A stretch of DNA of 64,000 bases from Variovorax sp. YR216 (GCF_900107745.1 NZ_FNRO01000026.1:1-64000); one strand, 5' to 3'. Counted from the first letter of the stretch, positions 50,928 to 60,246 are shown. Notes: a model not told the origin generated them from the sequence alone. Translations and numbers: made by a program.

Positions 50928-53900
50928 TCAGGCTCCTTCGGTCGACGCATTGGCGTTCGCGGGCGAGGCATCGTTGCGCGCCGCGTGCCCGGCGAACAGT
51001 CGCCGCACGAGCACGAAGAAAAGCGGCACGAAGAAGATGGCCAGCAGGGTCGCCGTGACCGTGCCGCCCACGATGCCGGTGCCGATGGACACCCGGCTGT
51101 TGGCGCCGGCGCCCGTCGAGACGGCCAGCGGCATCACGCCCGCCACGAAGGCCAGCGAGGTCATCAGGATGGGGCGCAGGCGCAGGCGCGCGCCTTCGAG
51201 GGCGGCGGCCACCAGACCCTGGCCGCGCAGGTACGCGGCTTCCGCGAACTCCACGATCAGGATGGCGTTCTTGGCCGACAGGCCGATCGTGGTGAGCAGG
51301 GCCACCTGGAAGTAGACATCGTTCTCCAGGCCGCGCACCGAGGCAGCCATCACCGCGCCGATGATGCCCAGCGGAATGACCAGCAGCACGGAGATGGGAA
51401 CGGACCAGCTCTCGTACAAGGCTGCCAGGCACAGGAACACGACCAGGATGGAGATCGCATAGAGCTTGGCGTTCTGTCCGCTGGACAGCCGCTCCTGGTA
51501 CGACAGGCCGGTCCAGGCGTGGCTGCTGCCTTGCGGCAAGGCGCCGGCGAGCTGCTCCACCTTGTCCATCGCGGTGCCTGAACTCACCCCGTTGGCCGCC
51601 GAACCCATGATCTCGTAGGAGGCCAGTCCGTTGTAGCGCGACAGGCTCTCGGGGCCGTAGGTCCATCGCGAAGTGGCGAAGGCGGAGAAGGGCGTCATGC
51701 TGCCCGTGCTGCCGCGCACGCGCCAGTCGCCCAGGTCTTCGGGGCTCGAGCGGAAGGACGCATCGCCTTGCATGTAGACCTTCTTGACGCGGGCGCGGTC
51801 CACGAAGTCGTCCACGTAGATCCCGCCCCACGCGGCGCTGAGCGTGTTGTTGATGTCGCTGGTCGCCAGGCCGAGCGCGGAGGCCTTGGCCGTGTCGACG
51901 TCGATGGCCAGCTGCGGCGTGTCCTCGAGGCCGTTGGGGCGCACTGCCGCGAGCTGTGTGCTCTGCGCTGCCTTGCCGAGCAGTTGGTTGCGCATCTCCT
52001 TGAGCTGCGCGCGCGACGTGCCCGCATTGGCCAGCAGCTGGAAGTCGAATCCGTTCGACTGCCCCAGGCCCGAGACCGCGGGTGGATTGAGCGTGAAGAT
52101 CTGCGCATCGCGGTCGGACGACAGGGCGCGCGTGGCGCGTCCGGCGATGGCATCGGCCGTGTTGGCGCGGCCCGGGCGCTGGTCCCAGTCCTTGAGCTCC
52201 ACGAAAGCCATGCCGGCGTTCTGGCCGTTGCCGCTGAAGTTGAAGCCGCCCACGGTGAAGATCACCGACGTGTTGTCCTTTTCCTCGTCGAGAAAGTGCT
52301 TTTCGATCTCCTGGCTGGTCTTGAGCGTGCGGTTCATCGTGGCGCCCACGGGCAGCGTGTACTGCACCATCACCTGGCCCTGGTCCTCGCTGGGCAGGAA
52401 GCCGGTGGGCAGGCGCATGAACATCACGGCCAGCGCTGCCACGATCAGTGCATAGACCCCCATCCAGCGCAGCGGCGCCTTGAGGATGCGGGCGACGCGG
52501 CCCTCGTAGCGGCCGAGCAGCCGGTCCAGCGCGCGGTTGAAGCGGCCGGCAAGGCCGCCGCGCGGCCCGTCGTGGTCATGCTGCCTGAGCAGCGTGGCGC
52601 ACAGCGCCGGCGTCAGGATGAGCGCGACCAGCACCGACAGTGCCATCGACGAAACGATGGTGATGGAGAACTGGCGGTAGATCACGCCGGTCGAGCCGCT
52701 GAAGAAGGCCATCGGGAGGAACACGGCCGACAGCACCGTGGCGATGCCCACCAGCGCGCCCGTGATCTCGCCCATGGACTTGATGGTCGCCTCCCTCGGG
52801 GACAGCTTTTCCTCGGCCATGACGCGCTCGACGTTTTCCACTACCACGATCGCGTCGTCCACCAGCAGGCCGATGGACAGCACCATGCCCAGCATGGTGA
52901 GCGTGTTGATCGAGTACCCGAAGACCGAGAGCACGCCGAACGTGCCCAGCAGCACCACGGGCACGGCAATGGCCGGGATGAGCGTCGCGCGCCAGTTCTG
53001 CAGGAACACGAACATCACCACCACCACCAGCGCGATCGCCTCTATCAGCGTCTTGACGACTTCTTCGATGGAGATCTTGATGAACTTGGTGCTGTCCTTG
53101 GGGTAGGCCACCGCGTAGCCATCGGGCAGGGTGGGGCGCAACTCGTCGATCTTGGCGTAGATGCGCTCGGCGGTGGCCAGCGCGTTGCCGCCCGGCGCCT
53201 GTTGGATCGCAATGCCCGATGCAGGATGGCCGTTCAGGCGCGTGACGCTGTCATAGGATTCGCTGCCCAGTTCCACCCGCGCCACGTCCGACAGCCGCAC
53301 GGCGGCGCCGGCGCTGTCGTGCTTGACGATGACGTCGCGGAACTGCTGGGGCGTCTGCAGCATCGATTGCGCGGTCACCGTCGCGTTGAGCTGCTGGGTG
53401 GCGGAGGAGGGCAGCGCGCCGATCTTGCCGGCCGTCACCTGTGTGTTCTGCGCCTCGATGGCCGACTGCACGTCGGAGGGCATCAGGCTGTAGGAAGCGA
53501 GCTTCTGCGGATCCAGCCAGATCCGCATGGCGTACTGCGAGCCGAACACCTGAACGTTGCCCACGCCCTCCAGGCGCGCCAGCGGTTCCTGGATGTTGCT
53601 GACCATGTAGTCCGCGATGTCGCTCGCGCTGGCCTTGTCGGTCTTGTCGTAGAGCGCCACGATCATCAGGAAGTCGGTCTGCGACTTGGTGACGGTGACA
53701 CCCTGTGCCTGCACCGACGACGGCATGCGGGTGAGGGCCTGCTGCACCTTGTTCTGCACCTGCACCTGGGCGGTGTCGGGGTTGGTGCCCTGCTTGAAGG
53801 TGACGTTGATCGTCGCCGTGCCGGCCGAACTGCTGGTGGATGAAAAGTACAGCATGCCGTCGAGGCCGGTGAGCTGCTGCTCGATGACCTGCGTCACGCT

Positions 53901-54080
53901 GTTCTCGACCGTCTGCGCGTTGGCGCCGGTGTAGGTGGCCGAGATGCGGACCGTGGGCGGCGCGACGTCGGGATACTGGGCGATCGGCAGCGTCGTGATG
54001 GACAGCGCGCCCGCCAGCATGATGACGATGGCGATGACCCACGCGAAGATGGGCCGGTTGACGAAGAAGCGGGCCACCAT
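50928..54080 (-). CDS. RND multidrug efflux pump, HAE1 family (AcrB/MexB-like)
   Basis: A 1050-residue inner-membrane pump. It starts MVARFFVNRPIFAWVIAIVI, typical of AcrB. Two large periplasmic loops alternate with twelve helices. The proton-relay aspartates are in the fourth helix (GLLVDDAIVVVENVERVMAE), and MAFFSGSTGVIYRQFSITIV and PLAVSTGAGANSRVSIGTGI mark helices 6 and 11. It uses proton force to expel hydrophobic drugs or solvents. Its ATG follows the fusion-protein gene stop by one base. Control is probably by the divergent TetR. Confidence 0.95.
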   Translation of the reverse strand: MVARFFVNRPIFAWVIAIVIMLAGALSITTLPIAQYPDVAPPTVRISATYTGANAQTVENSVTQVIEQQLTGLDGMLYFSSTSSSAGTATINVTFKQGTNPDTAQVQVQNKVQQALTRMPSSVQAQGVTVTKSQTDFLMIVALYDKTDKASASDIADYMVSNIQEPLARLEGVGNVQVFGSQYAMRIWLDPQKLASYSLMPSDVQSAIEAQNTQVTAGKIGALPSSATQQLNATVTAQSMLQTPQQFRDVIVKHDSAGAAVRLSDVARVELGSESYDSVTRLNGHPASGIAIQQAPGGNALATAERIYAKIDELRPTLPDGYAVAYPKDSTKFIKISIEEVVKTLIEAIALVVVVMFVFLQNWRATLIPAIAVPVVLLGTFGVLSVFGYSINTLTMLGMVLSIGLLVDDAIVVVENVERVMAEEKLSPREATIKSMGEITGALVGIATVLSAVFLPMAFFSGSTGVIYRQFSITIVSSMALSVLVALILTPALCATLLRQHDHDGPRGGLAGRFNRALDRLLGRYEGRVARILKAPLRWMGVYALIVAALAVMFMRLPTGFLPSEDQGQVMVQYTLPVGATMNRTLKTSQEIEKHFLDEEKDNTSVIFTVGGFNFSGNGQNAGMAFVELKDWDQRPGRANTADAIAGRATRALSSDRDAQIFTLNPPAVSGLGQSNGFDFQLLANAGTSRAQLKEMRNQLLGKAAQSTQLAAVRPNGLEDTPQLAIDVDTAKASALGLATSDINNTLSAAWGGIYVDDFVDRARVKKVYMQGDASFRSSPEDLGDWRVRGSTGSMTPFSAFATSRWTYGPESLSRYNGLASYEIMGSAANGVSSGTAMDKVEQLAGALPQGSSHAWTGLSYQERLSSGQNAKLYAISILVVFLCLAALYESWSVPISVLLVIPLGIIGAVMAASVRGLENDVYFQVALLTTIGLSAKNAILIVEFAEAAYLRGQGLVAAALEGARLRLRPILMTSLAFVAGVMPLAVSTGAGANSRVSIGTGIVGGTVTATLLAIFFVPLFFVLVRRLFAGHAARNDASPANANASTEGA

Positions 54081-54081
54081 G

Positions 54082-55254
54082 TCAGCGCTCCTGCGTCGTG
54101 GCGGCACCCTTGGCCACCGTCGTGTCGGATGGGTTGGCGGGCGGTGCGGTCACCTCGACCGTCTTGACCCGTGCGCCGCTCCTGACCTTGCTGGTGCCTT
54201 CGACGATCAGCCGGTCACCATCTGCCAGGCCCTGGGTGACGAGCCATTTGTCGCCAACGGCGCGCTCGGCCGTGACCTGGCGCACCTCGACCTGCCCCTG
54301 GGCATCCACCACCATGGCGGTGGCATTGCCCTTGGGGTCGCGTGTGATGCCCTGCTGCGGCGCGAGGATCGCCTTCGGATCCACCGCCTGGTCGAGCACG
54401 GCGCGGACGTACATGCCCGGCAGCAGCGTGCCCTCGGGGTTGGGAAACTGCGCCCGCAGGGTGACCGAGCCGGTCGCCTCATCCACGGCCACCTCGGAAA
54501 ACTGCAGCGTGCCCGCATGGACGTAGTCCGTGCCGTCCTCCAGCTTGAGCTTGGCCGTCGTGCTGCCGGCCTGCACGGCGCTGCCTGCCAGCGCGCGGCG
54601 CAGTCGCAGCAGCGACGCGCTGGATTGGGTTAGGTCGACGTACATCGGATCCAGCGCGCGGATGGTGGCCAATGCCGTGGTCTGGCCGGCCGTCACCAGC
54701 GCGCCGGCGGTGACGCTGGAGGTGCCAATACGTCCGGAAATGGGCGCCCGGACCTTCGTGTAGTCCAGGTTGATCCGGGCGCTTTCGTAGGCGGCGCGGG
54801 TCTGCTCGACGTTGGCCAGCGCCTGCTCGTAGGCGACACGCGCATCCTCCGCGTCCTGTTTCGAGACGCCCTGGATGGTCAGCAGTTCCTTGTAGCGCTC
54901 GCTCTTCAGGCGGGCCGCCTCGACAGCTGCTTTGGCGCTGGTCCAGGCAGCCCGGGCCTGATCGGCCGTGGCCTGGTAGCTGGCCGGGTCGATCTCGTAC
55001 AGGACATCGCCGGACTGGACCCGCGCGCCTTCGGTGAACTTGCGCGACTTGATGATGCCGCCCACCTGGGGCCTGACATCCGCCGACAGCGCGGCGGTAG
55101 TGCGGCCCGCGAGTTCCTGCTGGAGGGGAACGGCCTGCGCGTGCAGCGTGACGATGCCCACCTCGGTGGTGGAAGCACCGGGTGGCGCCGGCGACTTTCC
55201 GCAGGCGGCCAGCACCATGGCGGACGCGAGGAGCGCGATAACGGGGCGGTTCAT
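54082..55254 (-). CDS. RND efflux periplasmic adaptor (AcrA/MexA-like)
   Basis: A 390-residue membrane-fusion lipoprotein. The signal peptide ends in lipobox LAAC (VIALLASAMVLAACGKSPAP). The lipoyl-like segments flank a coiled hairpin (QARAAWTSAKAAVEAARLKS), and VRAPISGRIGTSSVTAGALV is the family signature. The start was taken at the ATG that begins the signal peptide. It is the first gene of the efflux operon and faces tetR across an 89-base promoter region with a clear dyad. Confidence 0.94.
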   Translation of the reverse strand: MNRPVIALLASAMVLAACGKSPAPPGASTTEVGIVTLHAQAVPLQQELAGRTTAALSADVRPQVGGIIKSRKFTEGARVQSGDVLYEIDPASYQATADQARAAWTSAKAAVEAARLKSERYKELLTIQGVSKQDAEDARVAYEQALANVEQTRAAYESARINLDYTKVRAPISGRIGTSSVTAGALVTAGQTTALATIRALDPMYVDLTQSSASLLRLRRALAGSAVQAGSTTAKLKLEDGTDYVHAGTLQFSEVAVDEATGSVTLRAQFPNPEGTLLPGMYVRAVLDQAVDPKAILAPQQGITRDPKGNATAMVVDAQGQVEVRQVTAERAVGDKWLVTQGLADGDRLIVEGTSKVRSGARVKTVEVTAPPANPSDTTVAKGAATTQER

Positions 55255-55273
55255 GGAATCCTCCGTGCGAACT

Positions 55274-55299
55274 AGAATGAGACAGTGAACGTTCATTCT
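55274..55299. promoter_or_regulatory. TetR operator between the efflux operon and its regulator
   Basis: AGAATGA and TCATTCT form perfect 7-base arms 12 bases apart, with a second dyad TGAACGTTCA (55286-55295) nested on one side. This is typical of TetR-family operators in divergent efflux promoters. About ten bases on (55309-55320) is the 12-mer TAGGGTTTACCC, also found at 3957. Confidence 0.65.
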
Positions 55300-55343
55300 C
55301 AATTGGTATAGGGTTTACCCCATGTCTGAAAGGTAAAGTTCTC

Positions 55344-55946
55344 GTGAACGCCCGATCGACCCCTAGCCGTCGCCCATCCCGAGAGGAGCGGGACGCCATC
55401 CGTCGCGCCCAGATCGTCGAGGCCGCGCGCGAATGCGCCCTGCGCCAGGGCTTTCATGCCACGCCCATGTCCGAAGTGGCCCGGGTTGCCGGGATGAGCG
55501 TCGGCCAGATCTATCGCTACTTTCCCAGCAAGGACGCCATCGTCCTGGCGATCGTCAACGACATCGTGGAGCGGCGCATCGCCCGCATGGCGAGCCATCC
55601 CGACAGCCCCGCGACACCCGAGCGCCTGTCCTCGCGCGCGGTGGAGTGGGATGCGAGGCATCGGGAAGACGCGATCCTGATGTTCGAGATCAGCGCCGAG
55701 GCCACGCGCAACCCCGAGATCGCTCAGATGGTGCGACAGGCGGACCAGCGTAGCCAGCTGGAAGCCCGGCGAAAGATGATGCGGCGCTTTCCCGACCTCA
55801 CGGAAGCGCAGGCCGCCGCTCGGTGCGAGGCCATCGCGGTGCTCATCGAGGGCACCGTGGCACGTCGAATGACGCAGCTGCAGGCGCCTCGGGAGGAAAT
55901 GCTGGCGCTCTACGAGAAGGTCATTGCAGCGATCAACGGGGCATAG
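55344..55946 (+). CDS. TetR-family repressor of the RND operon
   Basis: A 200-residue regulator. The N-terminal helix-turn-helix lies in RRAQIVEAARECALRQGFHA and VARVAGMSVGQIYRYFPSKD, followed by AIVLAIVNDIV. The all-helical C-terminal domain would bind the inducing compound. The GTG start has AGG ten bases upstream. It diverges from the adaptor-pump-duct operon, the usual layout of AcrR/MexR-like repressors, with an operator-like dyad between. Confidence 0.92.
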   Translation: MNARSTPSRRPSREERDAIRRAQIVEAARECALRQGFHATPMSEVARVAGMSVGQIYRYFPSKDAIVLAIVNDIVERRIARMASHPDSPATPERLSSRAVEWDARHREDAILMFEISAEATRNPEIAQMVRQADQRSQLEARRKMMRRFPDLTEAQAAARCEAIAVLIEGTVARRMTQLQAPREEMLALYEKVIAAINGA

Positions 55947-56004
55947 GCGAACCAGACGGTGCGATGGTGCGCGAGGGCAGCTTCTCGATCGGCAACTGTC
56001 GGAA

Positions 56005-56385
56005 TCACGGTGCGGAACTGACCCGTTCGATGGCCGTCACCACGAACTTCCCGTCCTTCCTGTCGGCCGCAAATCGCACCTTGTCACCTTCGTTCAGTCC
56101 ATCCAGAAGCTTCGGGTCTGCCACGGTGAACACCATCGTCATGGCAGGCATGTCCAGGTTTTCCAGCGGTCCATGCCGGAGCGTGAGCTTTCCCGCCTCG
56201 CGGTTGACTTTGCGCACTTCGCCTTCGGACCACCGTGCCTGCTCACTGGCAGCGGACTGCGTGTGGTGAGCGGCGTGGTCGACGGGCTCGCTCGACTGCG
56301 CGTGAGCCAGGGACGCACCCGCGAGGGCGAGCGCGAACAGGGTTTGATTCAGCTTCATGCGTGTGGCCAGTCCTCTGCGTTTCAT
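56005..56385 (-). CDS. CusF-like periplasmic copper-binding protein
   Basis: A 126-residue protein with a signal peptide (cleavage near AHAQ) and a CusF-type small beta-barrel. WSEGEVRKVNREAGKLTLRH and NLDMPAMTMVFTVADPKLLD hold the conserved Met residues and the MPxMTM copper-binding motif. A histidine-rich stretch (VDHAAHHTQ) precedes the fold. I start it at an ATG four bases after GGAGG that overlaps the cupredoxin stop (ATGA). CusF proteins carry Cu(I) in the periplasm. It is the last gene of the copper operon. Confidence 0.9.
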   Translation of the reverse strand: MKRRGLATRMKLNQTLFALALAGASLAHAQSSEPVDHAAHHTQSAASEQARWSEGEVRKVNREAGKLTLRHGPLENLDMPAMTMVFTVADPKLLDGLNEGDKVRFAADRKDGKFVVTAIERVSSAP

Positions 56386-56882
56386 TTCACCTCCACCTTG
56401 CCAACCATGCCCGCCTCGAAGTGCCCAGGCTGCAGGCACGCGAACTCGAACTCGCCGGCCTTCGTGAACTGCCAGACGATTTCACCCGACTTCCCAGGCT
56501 TCACGTGCGCCATGTTCGGGTCCGCGTGTTCCATCTCGGGGAACTTCTTCATCAGCTCGGCATGCTCCCTCAGTGCCTCCTTCGTGCCGAGCACCATCTC
56601 GTGCAGGATCCGGCCGTCGTTGCGGACCAAGAGCTTCACGGTCTCGCCCCGCTTGACCGAGATGGACGCCGGGCTGAACCGCATGTTGTCGCTCATGCCG
56701 ACATGGATGATGCGGGAGACCTTTTTCGGATTGCCCTCCTGGCCGAAGGCAGTGGCTTCCACCTTCGATGGGTCGAACACATGCGCCTTGGCATGTTCCT
56801 CGTCGCCGTGAGCCATTGCGCTTGCCGACAGGACGCCAAGCGCGGTTGCCGACAAGACAGATCTGATGATGTTGGTTTTCAT
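56382..56882 (-). CDS. Cupredoxin-domain copper protein
   Basis: A 166-residue exported protein with a signal peptide (ending SAMA) and histidine-rich start (HGDEEHAKAH). The beta-sandwich has GRILHEMVLGTKEALREHAE and FEFACLQPGHFEAGMVGKVE, giving the type-1 copper ligands His, Cys, His and Met. A helical insert (ELMKKFPEMEHADPNMAH), rich in Met and His, may bind further copper. Such proteins accompany CopA-type oxidases in copper tolerance. It lies 23 bases after the oxidase gene. Confidence 0.92.
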   Translation of the reverse strand: MKTNIIRSVLSATALGVLSASAMAHGDEEHAKAHVFDPSKVEATAFGQEGNPKKVSRIIHVGMSDNMRFSPASISVKRGETVKLLVRNDGRILHEMVLGTKEALREHAELMKKFPEMEHADPNMAHVKPGKSGEIVWQFTKAGEFEFACLQPGHFEAGMVGKVEVK

Positions 56883-56905
56883 GGTTTGTCGCGATCAATG
56901 GGAAA

Positions 56906-58273
56906 TCAATGGCCCTCATGCCCGTTCGGGCGGCGGACCTGGAGGTTGCTTGCGGCCGGGGTGTCGACCTTGGAGCGCATCGGGCTGGGGACTTCGCCCC
57001 GCCACTCGTGGGCGACGGTGCCGGGCGGGTGCCTGTACTTGCCTGGGTCCTTGTAGTCCCCGGGCCGAACGTTGTCCCGGACCTTGACGACGCTGAACAT
57101 GCCGCCCATGGCGACGGGACCGAACGGCCCCGAGCCCGTCATCATCGGCAAGGTGTTGTCCGGAAGCGGCATCTCCATGTCGGCCATGTCGTGCATGCCC
57201 TTGTCACCCATGACCATGTAGTCCGGAACGAGTTTCGTGATGCGCTCGGCCAGGCCCTTCTGGTCGACGCCCACCATCGTCGGCACGTCATGCCCCATGG
57301 CGTTCATGGTGTGGTGCGACTTGTGGCAATGGATGGCCCAGTCGCCGGCAATCGCGTCGAACTCGAAGGCCCGAAGCTGCCCGACGCCGATGTCCGTCGT
57401 CACCTCCGGCCAGCGCGCCGCCTTGGGAACCCAGCCACCATCCGTGCCCGTCACCTCGAAGTGAGGACCGTGCATGTGAATGGGATGGTTCGTCATCGTC
57501 AGGTTGCCGACGCGGATGCGAACCCGGTCGCCGGTGCGAGCCACCAGCGGGTCGATGCCCGGGAACACCCGGTTGTTCCAGGTCCACATGTTGAATTCCG
57601 TCATCGTGCTCACCTTGGGCGTCATGGCCCCGGGCTCCACGTCGTAGGAAGCCAGCATGAACATGAAGTCGCGGTCGACCTTCATGGAGTCCGGGTCCTT
57701 CGGATGCACGACCAGGCAGCCGTACATGCCCAGGGCGAGCTGCAGTTGCTCGTCCAGATGCGTGTGATAGAAGTGCGACCCCGACCGCAGGAGGGTGAAC
57801 TCGTAGACGAAGGTCTTGCCGACGGGAATCGGCGGCTGCGTCAGGCCGGACACGCCGTCCATCCCGGAGGGCACGAGCACGCCATGCCAGTGAATGGCTG
57901 TGGGTTCGGGCAGCTTGTTGGTCACGAAGATGCGCACGCGGTCCCCTTCGACCGCCTCGATGGTCGGGCCGGGACTCGAGCCGTTGAAGCCCCACATGTT
58001 GACCTTCATGCCGGGCGCGAACTCGCGGACCACCGGCTCGCAGACCAGATGGAACTCCTTGACGCCGTTGCGCATGCGCCAGGGAAGCGACCACCCGTTG
58101 AGCGTCACGACAGGATTGAACGGCCGCCCGCTGGGCGGCGGCGGAGGCGGCAGCGTAGACGCGGCCGATTGGACGGCTGCTTCCGGCAGGGCCGCGGCAC
58201 TGACGCGGCTGACTGCCGTGGCACCCAGCGCAACGGCACCTGCGGCCCTGAAGAAATGGCGACGATTGGACAT
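56906..58273 (-). CDS. Multicopper oxidase (CopA/CueO-like)
   Basis: A 455-residue exported oxidase. The N-terminus MSNRRHFFRAAGAVALGATA looks like a Tat signal, suiting export of a folded copper enzyme. The copper ligands are in TAIHWHGVLVPSGMDG, SHFYHTHLDEQL, NHPIHMHGPHFEV and IHCHKSHHTMNAMGHD (near 313), with additional Met/His segments near 365-400 (KGMHDMADMEMPLP). It probably oxidises Cu(I) in the periplasm. It follows the outer-membrane factor gene by 14 bases. There is no CopB gene beside it. Confidence 0.93.
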   Translation of the reverse strand: MSNRRHFFRAAGAVALGATAVSRVSAAALPEAAVQSAASTLPPPPPPSGRPFNPVVTLNGWSLPWRMRNGVKEFHLVCEPVVREFAPGMKVNMWGFNGSSPGPTIEAVEGDRVRIFVTNKLPEPTAIHWHGVLVPSGMDGVSGLTQPPIPVGKTFVYEFTLLRSGSHFYHTHLDEQLQLALGMYGCLVVHPKDPDSMKVDRDFMFMLASYDVEPGAMTPKVSTMTEFNMWTWNNRVFPGIDPLVARTGDRVRIRVGNLTMTNHPIHMHGPHFEVTGTDGGWVPKAARWPEVTTDIGVGQLRAFEFDAIAGDWAIHCHKSHHTMNAMGHDVPTMVGVDQKGLAERITKLVPDYMVMGDKGMHDMADMEMPLPDNTLPMMTGSGPFGPVAMGGMFSVVKVRDNVRPGDYKDPGKYRHPPGTVAHEWRGEVPSPMRSKVDTPAASNLQVRRPNGHEGH

Positions 58274-58287
58274 GGTCTGGGTCCTCC

Positions 58288-59739
58288 TCAGTGGCCCGCG
58301 GAAAGCGAGCTGCTTTCACTGGCCGACGGTCGGGAAAGGGGCGAAGCGCCCGGCGAGCCGCCGGTGAGCGCGGTCTGCAGGTTGGTGTCGGCGACCCAGA
58401 AGTCGCGCAGCGCCTGCACGTATCCCGTGACGCCCGCGACCTGTTCCCGGGCGTCTGCCAGGAGCTCGAACACGCCGATCAGCATGCCGTTGTACCGAAG
58501 CAGGTTCTCTTCGGAGATGCGCTTGCGAAGCGGAACCACCTCGTCGCGGTAGTGCCTGGCCAACTCGTAGGCCGTCATGTAGGCCGAGTACGACTCGCGC
58601 ACTTCCGACCGCGCGTTCACGGCCACTTCGGCGGTGCGATGAACCGCCTGCATGTAGGTCGCTTCCGCGCGGGCTGCACGTGTGGAACCGAAATCGAAGA
58701 GCGGCAACTCGAGCTCGATTTCGTAGCCGTTCGACCGGGGGCGGCCGGTCTCGCTCTTGTTCTGATAGCCGACCTCGAGCACGTTCACGAATCGCGTCGC
58801 CTTGGTCAGGCCGAGCGACCTGGCCGTTGCTTCGGTATTGCGCCTTGCCATGAGTACGTCCAGACGCTTTTCCAGGGCGATGCGCTCTGCATCGCCGGGT
58901 TCGGTGGGCTGTTTGGGAAGATCTGGCAAACGCTCGGGGAGACGGAAGCCCACCTGCTCGCCGGATAGCCCGAGAAGCCGGGTCAGCCGCTCCCTGTCCG
59001 CCGTCGCCTGATGCTGTGCGCGTGCGAGCTGCGCGGTTGCGTCGGCATGGAACGCCTGCTCGCGCATCTGCGTGAGCTTGCTGAAATTGCCGGCCTGCAG
59101 CATGCGCTTCGCGAGCTCGTTCGATACGTCGGCGGTTTCCTTGACCTGCTTGTAGTACTTGACCAGTTCCTGCGCCGAGACCGCATCGAAGTACGCGCGG
59201 CGCACGTCGGCGGACAGACCCACGGCGTCCGATGCCGCCTGGTATTGAGCCTGCTCGAACCGCCGCTGGCCGAGCTCCGAGGCGACCGGCATCGTGAGAA
59301 GTCCGAGCACGTTGAACAGCACGGCCCGGTCGATTTCGACGTCGCCCCCGCCCGAGAGGCGGCCGAAACTGAATACCGGATTGGGAAGCCGGCCGGCGCG
59401 GACGAAGTCAGCCTCGCTGATACCCATCTCGCCGAACTTCGCTTGCAGCCCCCGGTTGTTCAGCAGTGCGATTTCGACAGCAGCATCGGCCGTGAGCGGT
59501 TGCCTGAGGCGTTCTGCGACCCGGTCCTGGGCGGCGCGGCGGTCGCTGTCCGTGCGCTGCATGGCGACGGCTTGACCGGTCCGTTCCTTCGTGAGATCGG
59601 AGACCTTGTCGAAGCCGCCGTCCTCTGAAAACGAAGCGCAGCCTGCCAGGAGCGCGGATGTGGCTGTGGCCAGCCAGAAGGTTTTGTTCTTCACTTCCGA
59701 AGCAATCTGAATCGCCGACACTCGTCGGCCGATGCCCAT
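58288..59739 (-). CDS. TolC-family outer-membrane lipoprotein of the copper operon
   Basis: A protein of up to 483 residues. Its signal peptide ends in lipobox LLAGC. Long helices (AEIALLNNRGLQAKFGEMGI-like, SADVRRAYFDAVSAQELVKY) and YEIELELPLFDFGSTRAARA match outer-membrane factors often found in copper operons. The start is unsure: the ATG used gives a long basic front (MGIGRRVSAIQIASEVKNKT), while a GTG at about 59694 gives a standard signal peptide but with GGAA touching it. No adaptor or pump gene is next to it, so its partners must be elsewhere. Confidence 0.88.
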   Translation of the reverse strand: MGIGRRVSAIQIASEVKNKTFWLATATSALLAGCASFSEDGGFDKVSDLTKERTGQAVAMQRTDSDRRAAQDRVAERLRQPLTADAAVEIALLNNRGLQAKFGEMGISEADFVRAGRLPNPVFSFGRLSGGGDVEIDRAVLFNVLGLLTMPVASELGQRRFEQAQYQAASDAVGLSADVRRAYFDAVSAQELVKYYKQVKETADVSNELAKRMLQAGNFSKLTQMREQAFHADATAQLARAQHQATADRERLTRLLGLSGEQVGFRLPERLPDLPKQPTEPGDAERIALEKRLDVLMARRNTEATARSLGLTKATRFVNVLEVGYQNKSETGRPRSNGYEIELELPLFDFGSTRAARAEATYMQAVHRTAEVAVNARSEVRESYSAYMTAYELARHYRDEVVPLRKRISEENLLRYNGMLIGVFELLADAREQVAGVTGYVQALRDFWVADTNLQTALTGGSPGASPLSRPSASESSSLSAGH

Positions 59740-59785
59740 GCGTGTGCACGAGCGCCATCAGGCCTCACGGGGAGGCCTCAATGGG

Positions 59786-60169
59786 TCAGATGCTTCGGGG
59801 TGGACGCTCCTGGCCGTCCGAAAGGAATTCAGCGGCCGGCACAGGGTGGGAAGGGAATCGTGCTGCCGCCGGCGGGGCCTGAGGCAGCGTGAAGGTTGCG
59901 GCAATCGGCGCAGTTGCGGAGCAGCAGGAAGCGCAGGCGCTGCATTTGTCGCTGACATCGTGCGCGTGGCTGGAGGCGTGGTCGTGCTCCGCGTGGGAGT
60001 GAAACGCGCTCTGGCTGCCGGAGTCGGCATGGTCGTGAAGGCCGGCAGAGACAACTGGCGCGTGAAGTTGTCCCGATTCGGCCGCGCAGAGCATGGCCGC
60101 AGCCATTGCACCCCGCATCGGGAGCGCGAATGCCAGCAGGACCAGGAGCCAGACGCGAAGGGACTTCAC
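59786..60169 (-). CDS. Small exported His/Cys-rich protein at the head of the copper operon
   Basis: About 127 residues. A signal peptide (KSLRVWLLVLLAFALPMRG then AMAAAM) is followed by many His residues (HDHADSGSQSAFHSHAEHDH) and a cysteine cluster CSACASCC, a likely metal-binding site. It resembles DUF2946-type proteins seen near copper genes. I favour a GTG start at 60169, because it begins the signal peptide; a TTG at 60184 is possible. It is the first gene after the CueR-type promoter, so it is probably copper-induced. Confidence 0.68.
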   Translation of the reverse strand: MKSLRVWLLVLLAFALPMRGAMAAAMLCAAESGQLHAPVVSAGLHDHADSGSQSAFHSHAEHDHASSHAHDVSDKCSACASCCSATAPIAATFTLPQAPPAAARFPSHPVPAAEFLSDGQERPPRSI

Positions 60170-60215
60170 AGCGAACAAATTCAAAAAAAGCCGAACTCTT
60201 CAGCCCGGTGAGCGG

Positions 60216-60246
60216 ATCCTAGACCTTGCCCCCATGGGAAGGTCAA
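60216..60246 (-). promoter_or_regulatory. CueR-type (MerR family) promoter of the copper operon
   Basis: On the minus strand a -35 element TTGACC (60246-60241) and a -10 element TAGGAT (60221-60216) are 19 bases apart, the overlong spacing that MerR-family activators correct. The spacer holds a dyad beginning GACCTTCCC and ending GCAAGGTC, close to the known CueR site form ACCTTCC-N-GGAAGGT. The promoter points to the His/Cys-rich gene and the copper operon. No cueR gene is in the window. Confidence 0.82.
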
